Made by a program: the position numbers and the translations under genes. Under the pieces are notes generated by a model. The model was not told the DNA's origin and did not search any database. It saw nothing but the letters and a program-made list of their open reading frames with translations. A stretch of DNA of 64,000 nt from positions 62,001 through 126,000 of the forward strand of contig CAYXSX010000004.1 of NCBI GenBank assembly GCA_964467925.1. The letters run 5' to 3'. This document shows, piece after piece, positions 17,495-25,633 of the stretch (its first letter is position 1; each line of letters starts with the position of its first letter). The DNA comes from CAYXSX01 sp964467925 (lineage in GTDB: Bacteria > Pseudomonadota > Alphaproteobacteria > Micavibrionales > Micavibrionaceae).

Positions 17495-18427
17495 ATGAGA
17501 TTTACGGGAGTTCTGCGTATATTCTCCGCATATCTGAACCGCAGCCGCCTCGGCGAATTGCTGGTGATCAAGGGCATCATTACCGCGCCGCAACTGCGCG
17601 AAGCCTTAGCCGCACAAAAAACGCAGCAAAAACCACTGGGCCGTATTCTGATTGAAAAAAGCCTGATTTCCCAAAATCGTCTTCGTTTTATTCTGGGCCA
17701 ACAGATCATGATCCGCACGCTCGCGACCATGGTGCTTTGTATGGCCACTCTGGGCGCTACAGCGGGCAAAAAATCGCGCGCAGGCTCTATCAAGGATATC
17801 CCGCCCGGCTTTTCACTGGCCAGCAGCGGTTCTTACATGTCCAATATCGTTTCCTATCCTTCCCTGTTCGGTACGCAGGAAAAAAGCTCTTCCAATCTTA
17901 CCGCCTTTACCAAATGGACGTCGATGTTCGAGCGGTTCGAGCTTGAAATGAAATCATCCAGCTCCTCGCTGATCATCCAGCAATGGCATGAAAACCTGCA
18001 GAGCATGGAAAACCTGCCGCTTAAGGAAATGGCAAGCCGGGTCAACAGCTTCGTCAACACCCGCGAATATATCCTTGATTCCAAAAACTGGGGGCAAAGC
18101 GATTACTGGGCCACACCCATCGAATTTATGCGCCGCGGCGGCGATTGCGAGGACTTTGCGATTGCCAAATATGCTGCGCTTCGCGCCTTAGGAGTGCCGG
18201 AAGAGCGCCTTCGCATGGCTATCGTCCATGACACGCTCAAAGACATTCCCCACGCCGTTCTGGTGGTTTACACCGATCAGGGCCCCTATATTCTGGACAA
18301 CCAGTCCGAAACCATGGAAAGCGGCGCCAGCGCGGGCCGTTACCGCCCGATCTTTTCCATCAACCGCCTTGGTTGGTGGCTCCACACCCAGCCCGATGCC
18401 GGCACCATGCTGGCGAGCGCGCAGTAA
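17495..18427 (+). CDS. MshEN domain - membrane helix - LapG-type cysteine protease fusion
   Basis: 310 residues; ATG at 17495 has AAAGGG eight bases upstream. Residues 18-41 match every position of the published MshEN c-di-GMP signature (RLGxx, two aliphatics, xxG, two aliphatics, then L, L and Q at fixed spacing). After a five-residue spacer (42-46) a second 24-residue unit (47-70) matches except Arg to Pro47 and Gly to Ser56. Residues 71-90 are hydrophobic and could cross the membrane. The rest is a bacterial transglutaminase-like cysteine peptidase: Cys218 in GGDCEDFA (acidic residues flank the Cys, as in Ca-binding LapG), His253 and Asp268. LapG normally cuts surface adhesins and is held by the c-di-GMP receptor LapD. 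Here receptor and protease appear to be one chain. Ligand binding is inferred; no adhesin partner is nearby. Confidence 0.85.
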   Translation: MRFTGVLRIFSAYLNRSRLGELLVIKGIITAPQLREALAAQKTQQKPLGRILIEKSLISQNRLRFILGQQIMIRTLATMVLCMATLGATAGKKSRAGSIKDIPPGFSLASSGSYMSNIVSYPSLFGTQEKSSSNLTAFTKWTSMFERFELEMKSSSSSLIIQQWHENLQSMENLPLKEMASRVNSFVNTREYILDSKNWGQSDYWATPIEFMRRGGDCEDFAIAKYAALRALGVPEERLRMAIVHDTLKDIPHAVLVVYTDQGPYILDNQSETMESGASAGRYRPIFSINRLGWWLHTQPDAGTMLASAQ

Positions 18428-18438
18428 AAATCAAATCC

Positions 18439-18527
18439 GTCATTGCGAGCCCTGCGTAAGCAGGGGGAAGCAATCCAGAGCCCCAAAGAGATTGCCGCGT
18501 CAGGGCTACGCCCTTCCTCGCAATGAC
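18439..18527. repeat. GTCAT...ATGAC palindromic element (CATTGCGAG type)
   Basis: An 89-base element from gtcattgcgagcc to cctcgcaatgac with internal gcaatccagag...attgccgcg. It lies between the convergent MshEN-protease and asparaginase genes. Confidence 0.7.
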
Positions 18528-18537
18528 AAAAGAGGAA

Positions 18538-19047
18538 TTAATCCTTCCCCTCAAACCGGGCTTTTTCGATATTCTTTATGACTTCGCCGGCCCTGAAACT
18601 GCGCCCGTTCATACAGATATACACCCCGGCGGGCAAGTTTTGTACGCAGGCAACGGCATAGCCGAGGTTAAACCCCGCATCGCTCATGGCGAATTCCTGC
18701 AGCGGGATCATGGAGCCGACCAGCACCACCGTTTTATCGAATCCCTCGCCCAGATGTTCATGCAGATAATCCGCCGTCACCGTCATGGCCGAGGTGCCGT
18801 GAACGATGACCACATGGCGCCCCGGCGCGTCCTTGACGGCGTTTAAAATCCGGCCCCTGATGTCTTCGGTAATGTCATTGGAATCGAGCAAACAGATTTC
18901 CTCGAAGCTCATCTCGATATCGGGCCGCACTTTGCGCTCAAGGTAATAAGGCACGACCGTCTTATCGTTCGGCGTCGGCGTTTCGCGCACGGGATCGTAA
19001 GACTTATCGATCGTCCCACCCGTCAATATAAAGTGGATCGCGCTCAT
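18538..19047 (-). CDS. Single-domain asparaginase-like protein
   Basis: 169 residues, about half an ordinary L-asparaginase: only the N-terminal domain is present. ILTGGTIDKSYDP keeps the first catalytic Thr motif and VHGTSAMTVTADYL aligns with the second, usually HGTDTM, but with Asp-Thr replaced by Ser-Ala; VGSMIPLQ follows. Short stand-alone versions of this domain occur in other proteobacteria, so this need not be a broken gene, but the lost Asp makes ordinary asparagine hydrolysis doubtful. It starts 12 bases after the pyruvate kinase stop and is probably co-transcribed. Confidence 0.75.
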   Translation of the reverse strand: MSAIHFILTGGTIDKSYDPVRETPTPNDKTVVPYYLERKVRPDIEMSFEEICLLDSNDITEDIRGRILNAVKDAPGRHVVIVHGTSAMTVTADYLHEHLGEGFDKTVVLVGSMIPLQEFAMSDAGFNLGYAVACVQNLPAGVYICMNGRSFRAGEVIKNIEKARFEGKD

Positions 19048-19059
19048 GTTCGCCGATCC

Positions 19060-20481
19060 CTATTCCACCTGCGCGATACGCAGGATATTGGTCGTTCCTG
19101 CGACGCCGAAGGGCACGCCCGCCGTCATGACGAAGCTTTCGCCTTTTTCTGCAAATCCCTTTTCCTCGGCGATTTTGGCGGCATGGCGCGCTGGGCCGGT
19201 GAAATCGTCCACCGTTTCGGGCGTATGAACCGGATTAACGCCGTATGAAAGCGTGAGGCGCCGCGCCACCGCCACATCGGGGGTCAGGCAGAGAATCGGC
19301 ATTTCGGGCCTTTGGCGCGCGGTGCGAAGGGCTGTGGAGCCCGACATGGTGTAATTAACGATACACGCCGCCTCGGTATCCAGCGCCACATAATAGGCCG
19401 CCGTAGTAATGGCGTCGGACGCGCTGCCTATCGCATCGGGGCGGTTGGCCTCGGCCAGTTCGATATAAAATTCGTCTTCCTCGGTGCGCCGGATGATCCG
19501 CTGCATCATCTCCACCGCTTTTTCCGGATATTTTCCGGCGGCCGTTTCCGCCGAAAGCATCACCGCATCCGCCCCGTCATAGACGGCTGTGGCAACATCG
19601 GAAGCTTCGGCGCGGGTGGGACGTGAATTTTCGATCATGGATTCCAGCATCTGCGTGGCCACGATCACGGGCTTGCCCGCCTCGCGGACCTGTTTGATGA
19701 CGCGCTTTTGCACGGCGGGCACATTTTCCGGCGGAATCTCGACGCCCAGATCCCCGCGCGCCAGCATGATACCGTCGGCAAGCTCCAGAAGCTCGGGCAA
19801 GTGCACCAGCGCCGAAGGTTTTTCCAGCTTGAGCATCAGCGCGGCGCGGCCCTTGATAAGCGTTTTGGCCTCATGGGCGTCTTCCGGCGTCTGCACGAAA
19901 CTTTGCGCGATCCAGTCCACACCCATGCCCAGAGCGGCCTCCAGATCATGGCGGTCTTTTAGGGTAAGGGCGGGAATCGGCACCACCGTGCCGGGCAGGT
20001 TGAACCCCTTCTTATCCGAAAGCTTCGATCCGCTTTTAACCGTGCCCTCGATATATCCCTTGCCCTTGGCGGTAACTTCAACGCGCACCTTGCCGTCATC
20101 GAGGAAAATTTTCGAGCCTTCCTCCAGCACCTCCAGCACCTCCGGATGGGGAAGGCTCACACGGGTGGAATCGCCCAAAGCCTCCTCAAGATCGAAACGA
20201 ATCGTCTGCCCCTTTTCCAGCGCGATAGAGCCGTCCTTAAACTTGCCGATTCGAAGCTTGGGCCCTTGCAGATCGGCGATAATCCCGATCAGCCGCCCGG
20301 TTTCTTTCTCAAGGCCGCGGATCAGCTCGACCGATTTCGCGTGATCTTCGTGGCTGCCATGTGAAAAATTGAGCCGGAAGACGTTGGCTCCGGCCTCCAA
20401 CAGGGCCTTGATTCCCTCTTTATCGGCGCTGGCGGGGCCGAGCGTGGCTACAATTTTGGTCTGGCGGTGATGATGGGTCAT
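19060..20481 (-). CDS. pyk: Pyruvate kinase
   Basis: 473 residues from the ATG at 20481 (MTHHHRQTKIVATLGPAS), the typical start for this enzyme; an ATG 69 bases upstream adds a non-conserved leader. It has the NFSHGSHEDH substrate loop, MLARGDLGVEIP, the VIVATQMLESMI signature and ADAVMLSAETAAGKYP. It converts phosphoenolpyruvate and ADP to pyruvate and ATP in glycolysis. The C-terminal domain of about 110 residues is complete. The last residues sit 12 bases from the asparaginase-like gene. Confidence 0.96.
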   Translation of the reverse strand: MTHHHRQTKIVATLGPASADKEGIKALLEAGANVFRLNFSHGSHEDHAKSVELIRGLEKETGRLIGIIADLQGPKLRIGKFKDGSIALEKGQTIRFDLEEALGDSTRVSLPHPEVLEVLEEGSKIFLDDGKVRVEVTAKGKGYIEGTVKSGSKLSDKKGFNLPGTVVPIPALTLKDRHDLEAALGMGVDWIAQSFVQTPEDAHEAKTLIKGRAALMLKLEKPSALVHLPELLELADGIMLARGDLGVEIPPENVPAVQKRVIKQVREAGKPVIVATQMLESMIENSRPTRAEASDVATAVYDGADAVMLSAETAAGKYPEKAVEMMQRIIRRTEEDEFYIELAEANRPDAIGSASDAITTAAYYVALDTEAACIVNYTMSGSTALRTARQRPEMPILCLTPDVAVARRLTLSYGVNPVHTPETVDDFTGPARHAAKIAEEKGFAEKGESFVMTAGVPFGVAGTTNILRIAQVE

Positions 20482-20935
20482 GGTGATTTCTTTGAAAAGA
20501 GGGCTGTTTGCAAGGATATTCGCAAGGGGAATCATACCAGAATTGGGCAAATATGCCAGCCGCGCTGTATAATGGCTAAAAGCGGGTGTTATCCCCGTGA
20601 TCCCCGCTATTATTGCGCTGTTTTGCGAAAAAATCTGGCTTTGATTTGCGACTCCTCTACATTTTTAAATATGACTGGAAACGCGAAATATAATTACAAA
20701 AAACACCTTTTTTCACATGGGATAAAAAAAGGGATATGCGCATTTTTTGCAAAAAAAACAACGCGTTTTGCCCTGTGGATCAGGGGTTTAGGAACATGTT
20801 CCTTTTGCTGCACACCACGAGATGTAGTATGTTATTTCTTAAGTAACCGCTATGGATTGTGTGTTCATCACATTTCATTCATCTGTCGCTTTCATCCTCT
20901 ACGGATAACCAAAATTGATATAGGGAGTACTGCTC
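20482..20935 (+). promoter_or_regulatory. nrdA upstream region with candidate NrdR boxes
   Basis: 454 bases without a gene. The left part divides from pyk. A perfect 12-base palindrome ggaacatgttcc lies at 20791-20802; it does not fit the alphaproteobacterial LexA spacing. An NrdR-like 16-mer accacgagatgtagta is at 20814-20829, and 32 bases on a poorer copy, accgctatggattgtg, is at 20846-20861, matching the usual three-turn spacing of paired NrdR boxes. The boxes are weaker than those before nrdB. Confidence 0.45.
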
Positions 20936-22777
20936 ATGTTTGACGTTGCGCAAATGGAGAGGGGCAATCGTGTTCAGATTGACCGTTCACGCGATGAAAA
21001 CCTCACCACATTCGGTAAGGCGACTTTAACCGACCGTTACCTGATGCCGGAAGAGCAGTATCAGGACCTGTTTGCGCGCAACGCCATGCATTACGCCGAC
21101 GATTCCGCCCATGCCCAGCGCCTTTACGACTATATGTCCAAGCTGTGGTTTATGCCCTCCACCCCGATTCTTTCCAATGGCGGTACGTCCCGCGGTCTGC
21201 CGATTTCATGTTTCCTCAACGAAACGCAAGATTCTCTCGAAAACATTGTCGAGCTGTGGAATGAAAACGTATGGCTTGCCTCCCTTGGCGGCGGTATCGG
21301 CTCTTACTGGGGCAATGTCCGCTCCATCGGCGAGAAAGTCGGCCGTAACGGTAAAACAAGCGGTATCGTGCCGTTCATCCGCGTGATGGACTCCCTGACG
21401 CTGGCGATTTCCCAAGGCTCTTTGCGCCGCGGTTCTGCTGCGATCTACCTGCCGATCTGGCACCCCGAAATTGAAGAATTTATCGAGATTCGCCGTCCCA
21501 CGGGCGGTGATCCGAACCGCAAGGCGCTGAACCTGCACCATGGCGTGCTGGTGACCAATGCCTTTATGCATGCGGTTGAAAATGACGAGGAATGGGCGTT
21601 GCGCTCTCCCAAGGACAACGCGGTGGTCGATAAAGTCAGTGCGCGCGACCTTTGGATCCGCCTGCTGACCGCCCGTATCGAAACCGGCGAGCCATACATC
21701 ATCAATATTGATCACGTGAACGATTCCATTCCCGACCATCACAAAATGGCAGGCCTGACCGTGAAGATGAGCAATCTGTGCTCTGAAATCACTCTGCCAA
21801 CCGGTGTTGACCACCTTGGTAATGACCGTACAGCCGTTTGCTGCCTCTCCTCGCTCAACCTCGAGAAATATGACGAGTGGCAGGACCACCCGACAATGAT
21901 CGAGGATATCATGCGCTTCCTTGATAACGTCCTGACCGACTTCATTAACAAGGCCCCCGATTCCATGAAGCGCGCGAAATACTCCGCGATGCGCGAACGC
22001 AGCGTTGGTTTGGGCGTCATGGGTTTCCACGGCTTCCTGCAATCAAAAATGATCCCGATGGAAGGGGTGATGGCCAAGGTCTGGAACCGCAAGATATTCC
22101 AACACATCAAACGTCAAGCCGATGATGCCTCCCGCAAACTGGCGGAAGAACGCGGTGCCTGCCCCGATGCCGCCGATTACGGCATCATGGAGCGTTTCTC
22201 CAACAAGATGGCGATTGCCCCGACGGCCTCCATCTCTATTATTTGCGGCGGCGCGTCTCCGGGTATCGAGCCGAACGCGGCCAATGCCTATACGCATAAA
22301 ACACTTTCCGGTTCTTTTCCGGTCAAGAACAAGTACCTGATGGAATTGTTGGAAACAAAAGGCCAGAACACCGATGATATCTGGAGCTCTATCTTCACCA
22401 ACGAAGGCTCCGTGCAGCATCTGGACTTCCTGTCTCAGGAAGAAAAGGACGTGTTCAAGACGGCGTTCGAGATCGACCAGCGCTGGCTCATCGAGCATGC
22501 CGGGGACCGCACGCCTTATGTATGTCAGGCACAATCGCTTAACATCTTCCTGCCCGCCAACGTGCATAAGGCAGATTTGCACCGCATTCACTGGGAAGCA
22601 TGGAAGAAGGGCGTGAAATCATTGTACTACTGCCGTTCCAAATCTATCCAGCGTGCGGAATCCAACGCGTCATGGCAGCGCACGAAAGACGGTGAAAAAC
22701 TCGCCGCCGAAGCCGCCGCCATCGCCGCAGCCGCAGAAGGCGAGAATAAATACGAAGAGTGTTTGGCCTGTCAGTAG
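20936..22777 (+). CDS. nrdA: Ribonucleoside-diphosphate reductase alpha subunit, class Ia
   Basis: 613 residues; ATG has GGGAG nine bases upstream. Reduces ribonucleoside diphosphates to deoxy forms with NrdB as radical donor. Active-site residues are in place: Cys92 (ISCFL) and Cys302 (AVCCLS) as the redox pair, Asn280/Cys282/Glu284 in SNLCSEI, the radical-path Tyr pair in SLYYCR, and a C-terminal shuttle pair CLAC. It is about 150 residues shorter at the N-terminus than E. coli NrdA and lacks the ATP-cone that senses dATP. Short NrdA forms exist in other alphaproteobacteria, so allosteric activity control is probably absent or different. nrdB lies 1.6 kb downstream instead of next door. Confidence 0.95.
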   Translation: MFDVAQMERGNRVQIDRSRDENLTTFGKATLTDRYLMPEEQYQDLFARNAMHYADDSAHAQRLYDYMSKLWFMPSTPILSNGGTSRGLPISCFLNETQDSLENIVELWNENVWLASLGGGIGSYWGNVRSIGEKVGRNGKTSGIVPFIRVMDSLTLAISQGSLRRGSAAIYLPIWHPEIEEFIEIRRPTGGDPNRKALNLHHGVLVTNAFMHAVENDEEWALRSPKDNAVVDKVSARDLWIRLLTARIETGEPYIINIDHVNDSIPDHHKMAGLTVKMSNLCSEITLPTGVDHLGNDRTAVCCLSSLNLEKYDEWQDHPTMIEDIMRFLDNVLTDFINKAPDSMKRAKYSAMRERSVGLGVMGFHGFLQSKMIPMEGVMAKVWNRKIFQHIKRQADDASRKLAEERGACPDAADYGIMERFSNKMAIAPTASISIICGGASPGIEPNAANAYTHKTLSGSFPVKNKYLMELLETKGQNTDDIWSSIFTNEGSVQHLDFLSQEEKDVFKTAFEIDQRWLIEHAGDRTPYVCQAQSLNIFLPANVHKADLHRIHWEAWKKGVKSLYYCRSKSIQRAESNASWQRTKDGEKLAAEAAAIAAAAEGENKYEECLACQ

Positions 22778-22810
22778 ATTATGACGGATTTTAGTTAGGC
22801 AGCGTCTGGT

Positions 22811-23551
22811 CTAGACCGGCATCATTCGTGCAGCTAACAAGTCTTCTACATCTACAATCCCGCTTGGCTCTTTTCTTAGCCCAAGCTGTCTTATTTTCCA
22901 ATCCCAGGAGAGATTAATTGCTGTTAGTGACATATTGTCACCTTCACGAATGCCGATAATAGTATGTCTATACAATTCAATGGCTTTGCATGAAATGCCA
23001 TATTCTTCCAGCTTTTTCTCCGCTAATACCATCATCTCAAGGATAGCGTCACTGAATTCAGACCATTCGTTATGATCATAAAATGGCTTTGTAAAATCTT
23101 TGAAAATTCGTTCAAGCACCTCGGCATGCGCATAATGTGAATCTTTTGCGGCAGCATCTCCGAAAACGCCGGTATAGCGCCCAGTTTCTTTTTTAAGTTG
23201 TTCCAAAAAACTAGGAAAAGCAGCCCTTAAAAGCGCATCAACACCCTCCATACATACAGGGTAATTAGGAAACTGTATATGTGGAATTCCGGGATGTATA
23301 AAAAAAGGGACCGTGATCGCGTGTTTCCAACATCTGATCATCTCCCTGTTTACCAAGCTTCCATTTGGTGTGCTCAGAATGAAGGCCAAAGAATATTTTT
23401 CCTGCTCGCCCCAATGAAGTCCGCCATTTTCTACGAAATCTGAAAGGCGTTTTGCAAAATTTCCATTATTAAACTCTGCCGCGTCTCTGGGGAGGGCCGT
23501 AAGCCTTTCCCCAAGCTTCGTAAAATCGGATTCTGTAGATTCCTTAACCAT
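22811..23551 (-). CDS. Hypothetical protein, orphan
   Basis: 246 residues, not recognised. No signal peptide or membrane helix. It looks like a soluble mixed alpha/beta protein; visible segments are [68 protein letters not shown] and [17 protein letters not shown]. It is transcribed against the flanking nrdA and msrB, and its DNA is plainly AT-richer than both, which suggests later acquisition. Not part of the reductase unit. Confidence 0.6.
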   Translation of the reverse strand: MVKESTESDFTKLGERLTALPRDAAEFNNGNFAKRLSDFVENGGLHWGEQEKYSLAFILSTPNGSLVNREMIRCWKHAITVPFFIHPGIPHIQFPNYPVCMEGVDALLRAAFPSFLEQLKKETGRYTGVFGDAAAKDSHYAHAEVLERIFKDFTKPFYDHNEWSEFSDAILEMMVLAEKKLEEYGISCKAIELYRHTIIGIREGDNMSLTAINLSWDWKIRQLGLRKEPSGIVDVEDLLAARMMPV

Positions 23552-23684
23552 AACAAAAAATTACATAATTATTTTTCTATGTCAATTAAGAAGAGCGGCT
23601 TGCTTTTCACATTTGTTTTGTAACCTCCCCCGCCCCCTTTACGAATGTAATGACAGAGATAAATCATTCCATAAAGAAAGGGAA

Positions 23685-24230
23685 ATGAAGGCCATGAAAA
23701 CGAGACGGTATATATTGACCGCGGCGACCATTACGGGCCTGATTTTCGCAGCAACGACAGGAATAAACGCCATGAGCCCGATGAAAAGCGATAAAACAAC
23801 CACCAGCACCGGCATGGATGCCTCGCATCTGACCGAGTCGCAAAAATACGTGGCCCTGCATGACGGCACGGAGCCTCCGTTCAAAAACGAATATTGGGAC
23901 AATCATGAGCCCGGCATTTACGTTGACCGCATTTCCGGCGAGCCGCTGTTTTCCTCCACCGACAAGTTTGATTCCGGTACAGGCTGGCCCAGCTTTACCA
24001 AACCGATCAACCCGGCGCTGGTGGCGCAATTTCAGGACGATTCCCTCGGCATGAGCCGCACCGAAGTGCGCTCAAGCAAGGCGAATGCGCATCTGGGCCA
24101 TCTGTTTAACGACGGGCCGAAAGAATCGGGCGGGCAGAGATATTGTATCAACTCCGCCAGTTTGAAATTCATCCACAAAGACGACCTTGAAAAAGAAGGA
24201 TACGGGGAATTCCTGTCCCTTTTTGAATAA
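23685..24230 (+). CDS. msrB: Peptide methionine-R-sulfoxide reductase MsrB, probably exported
   Basis: 181 residues from ATG 23685 with AAAGGGA upstream (ATG 23694 also possible). Basic residues then a hydrophobic stretch ([20 protein letters not shown]) suggest a signal peptide or anchor. The MsrB fold follows: [28 protein letters not shown] and, near the end, the catalytic Cys in [12 protein letters not shown]. The two CxxC zinc motifs of many MsrBs are absent, so it is the zinc-free type. It repairs R-methionine sulfoxide in oxidised proteins using thioredoxin-type donors, here likely in the periplasm. Confidence 0.92.
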   Translation: MKAMKTRRYILTAATITGLIFAATTGINAMSPMKSDKTTTSTGMDASHLTESQKYVALHDGTEPPFKNEYWDNHEPGIYVDRISGEPLFSSTDKFDSGTGWPSFTKPINPALVAQFQDDSLGMSRTEVRSSKANAHLGHLFNDGPKESGGQRYCINSASLKFIHKDDLEKEGYGEFLSLFE

Positions 24231-24243
24231 AGTTTCTTGAAAA

Positions 24244-24290
24244 CCACAAAATATGGTGTATCGTTTAGGGTATGACTACAATATGTAGTC
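24244..24290. promoter_or_regulatory. Tandem NrdR boxes upstream of nrdB
   Basis: Two 16-base boxes, ccacaaaatatggtgt (24244-24259) and actacaatatgtagtc (24275-24290), both near-palindromic and close to the NrdR consensus ACACWATATWTWGTGT. They are 31 bases apart start to start, the three-turn spacing known for NrdR-controlled nrd operons. NrdR would repress nrdB when dATP is high. nrdR is not in this window. Confidence 0.8.
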
Positions 24291-24418
24291 ATAAGCTCTA
24301 ACCGGTCCGGTATACATTTATCCCCGCTTTCCCAAGGCTTTTTTTGCGAAATGACTCGGAATCGCCGCCCGGCCCTCTACACTTTGAAACTATAGAATCA
24401 CTGCGAAGGAGAATAACA

Positions 24419-25507
24419 ATGGGTAACACGGCACCAACCAATGACGTCACAAATTCAGACAGCCTGCTTTTGAAGGAGCGCCATGTCTATAAACCGTTCC
24501 TTTATCCCTGGTGCTACGAGGCATGGCTGACACAGCAGCGCATCCACTGGCTGCCCGAGGAAGTGCCGCTGGCCGAGGATGTGCGTGACTGGAAAAAGAA
24601 CCTGACCCCGTCCGAAAAGAACCTGGTAACCCAGATTTTCCGTTTCTTCACCCAGTCCGACGTGGAGGTGAATAACTGCTATATGAAGCATTATTCCCAA
24701 GTCTTCGGCCCGGTAGAGGTGCAGATGATGCTCTCCGCCTTCTCGAATATCGAGACCGTGCATATCGCCGCCTATTCCCACCTTCTTGATACGATCGGCA
24801 TGCCCGAGCTGGAATACGAGGCCTTCCTGAAATACAAGGAAATGAAGGACAAGTTCGATTATATGCAGAACGCCTCCATGTCCTCGCGCCGCGATATCGC
24901 CAAAACAATGGCCATGTTCGGCGCGTTTACCGAAGGGCTGCAGCTTTTCGCCTCTTTCGCGATTTTGATGAACTTCCCGCGCTTTAACAAGATGAAGGGC
25001 ATGGGCCAGATCGTGACATGGTCGGTACGTGATGAAACGCTCCACTGCCTGTCCATGATCAAGTTGTTTAACGCCTTTATCGCCGAAAACCGCGATATCT
25101 GGGATGACGATCTGAAACGTGAAATCACCGAATGCTGCGAAACCATTATCGGTTACGAAGACGCTTTCATCGACCTTGCTTTTGAAATGGGCGAGATCGA
25201 GGGCCTGAAACCCGAAGAGGTCAAGCAATACATCCGCTATATCGGCGACCGCCGTTTGCAACAGCTTAATCTGGATGCAGTATTCGGGATTGAGAAAAAT
25301 CCGCTTCCCTGGATGGACGAAATGCTTAACGGCGCGGAACATACCAACTTCTTCGAAAACCGCTCTACGGAGTATTCCAAGGCCTCTACGGGCGGTACAT
25401 GGGAAGATGTTTTCTCCGAAGATATTTTTGCCGGCAATTACGGCAAGAAAATCGGCGGAACCGATAAGGGCGGGGAGCAGGTCTCCTCTTCCGAGGCCGC
25501 CGAATAG
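24419..25507 (+). CDS. nrdB: Ribonucleoside-diphosphate reductase beta subunit, class Ia
   Basis: 362 residues from the ATG at 24419 (GAAGGAG upstream). Holds the diiron-tyrosyl radical cofactor for NrdA. Ligands visible: Asp81 (TQSDVEV), Glu112 and His115 in IETVHIAAYSH, then Glu and His in RDETLHC; Tyr119 is seven residues after Glu112, just as the radical Tyr122 follows Glu115 in E. coli, so a tyrosyl radical is expected. It has no ATP-cone either. The acidic, Ser-rich C-terminal tail would dock on NrdA. Followed by an intrinsic terminator. Confidence 0.96.
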   Translation: MGNTAPTNDVTNSDSLLLKERHVYKPFLYPWCYEAWLTQQRIHWLPEEVPLAEDVRDWKKNLTPSEKNLVTQIFRFFTQSDVEVNNCYMKHYSQVFGPVEVQMMLSAFSNIETVHIAAYSHLLDTIGMPELEYEAFLKYKEMKDKFDYMQNASMSSRRDIAKTMAMFGAFTEGLQLFASFAILMNFPRFNKMKGMGQIVTWSVRDETLHCLSMIKLFNAFIAENRDIWDDDLKREITECCETIIGYEDAFIDLAFEMGEIEGLKPEEVKQYIRYIGDRRLQQLNLDAVFGIEKNPLPWMDEMLNGAEHTNFFENRSTEYSKASTGGTWEDVFSEDIFAGNYGKKIGGTDKGGEQVSSSEAAE

Positions 25508-25575
25508 AGTTAAAGGAACTTTCCACTACTGCGTAACCGGAGCTTCAACAGAAGACAGGGCTCCACAAAAAAAAG

Positions 25576-25610
25576 AAGCCGCCGAATTTTCTGCTTTCGG
25601 CGGCTTTTTT
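25576..25610 (+). terminator. Intrinsic terminator after nrdB
   Basis: Stem aagccgccgaa / ttcggcggctt with a nine-base loop, followed by TTTT. The complementary strand has an A/T flank as well, so it may also serve the convergent pseudopilin gene. Confidence 0.88.
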
Positions 25611-25633
25611 ATTGTTTCTATATTTATTACAGT

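Noticed and set aside
20791..20802. ggaacatgttcc as a LexA box
   Set aside because: Alphaproteobacterial LexA sites are GTTC-N7-GTTC and the Bacillus type needs a longer spacer; neither fits.
24455..25342. A 295-codon open frame on - opposite nrdB
   Set aside because: It is His/Leu-rich antisense to a fully conserved enzyme.
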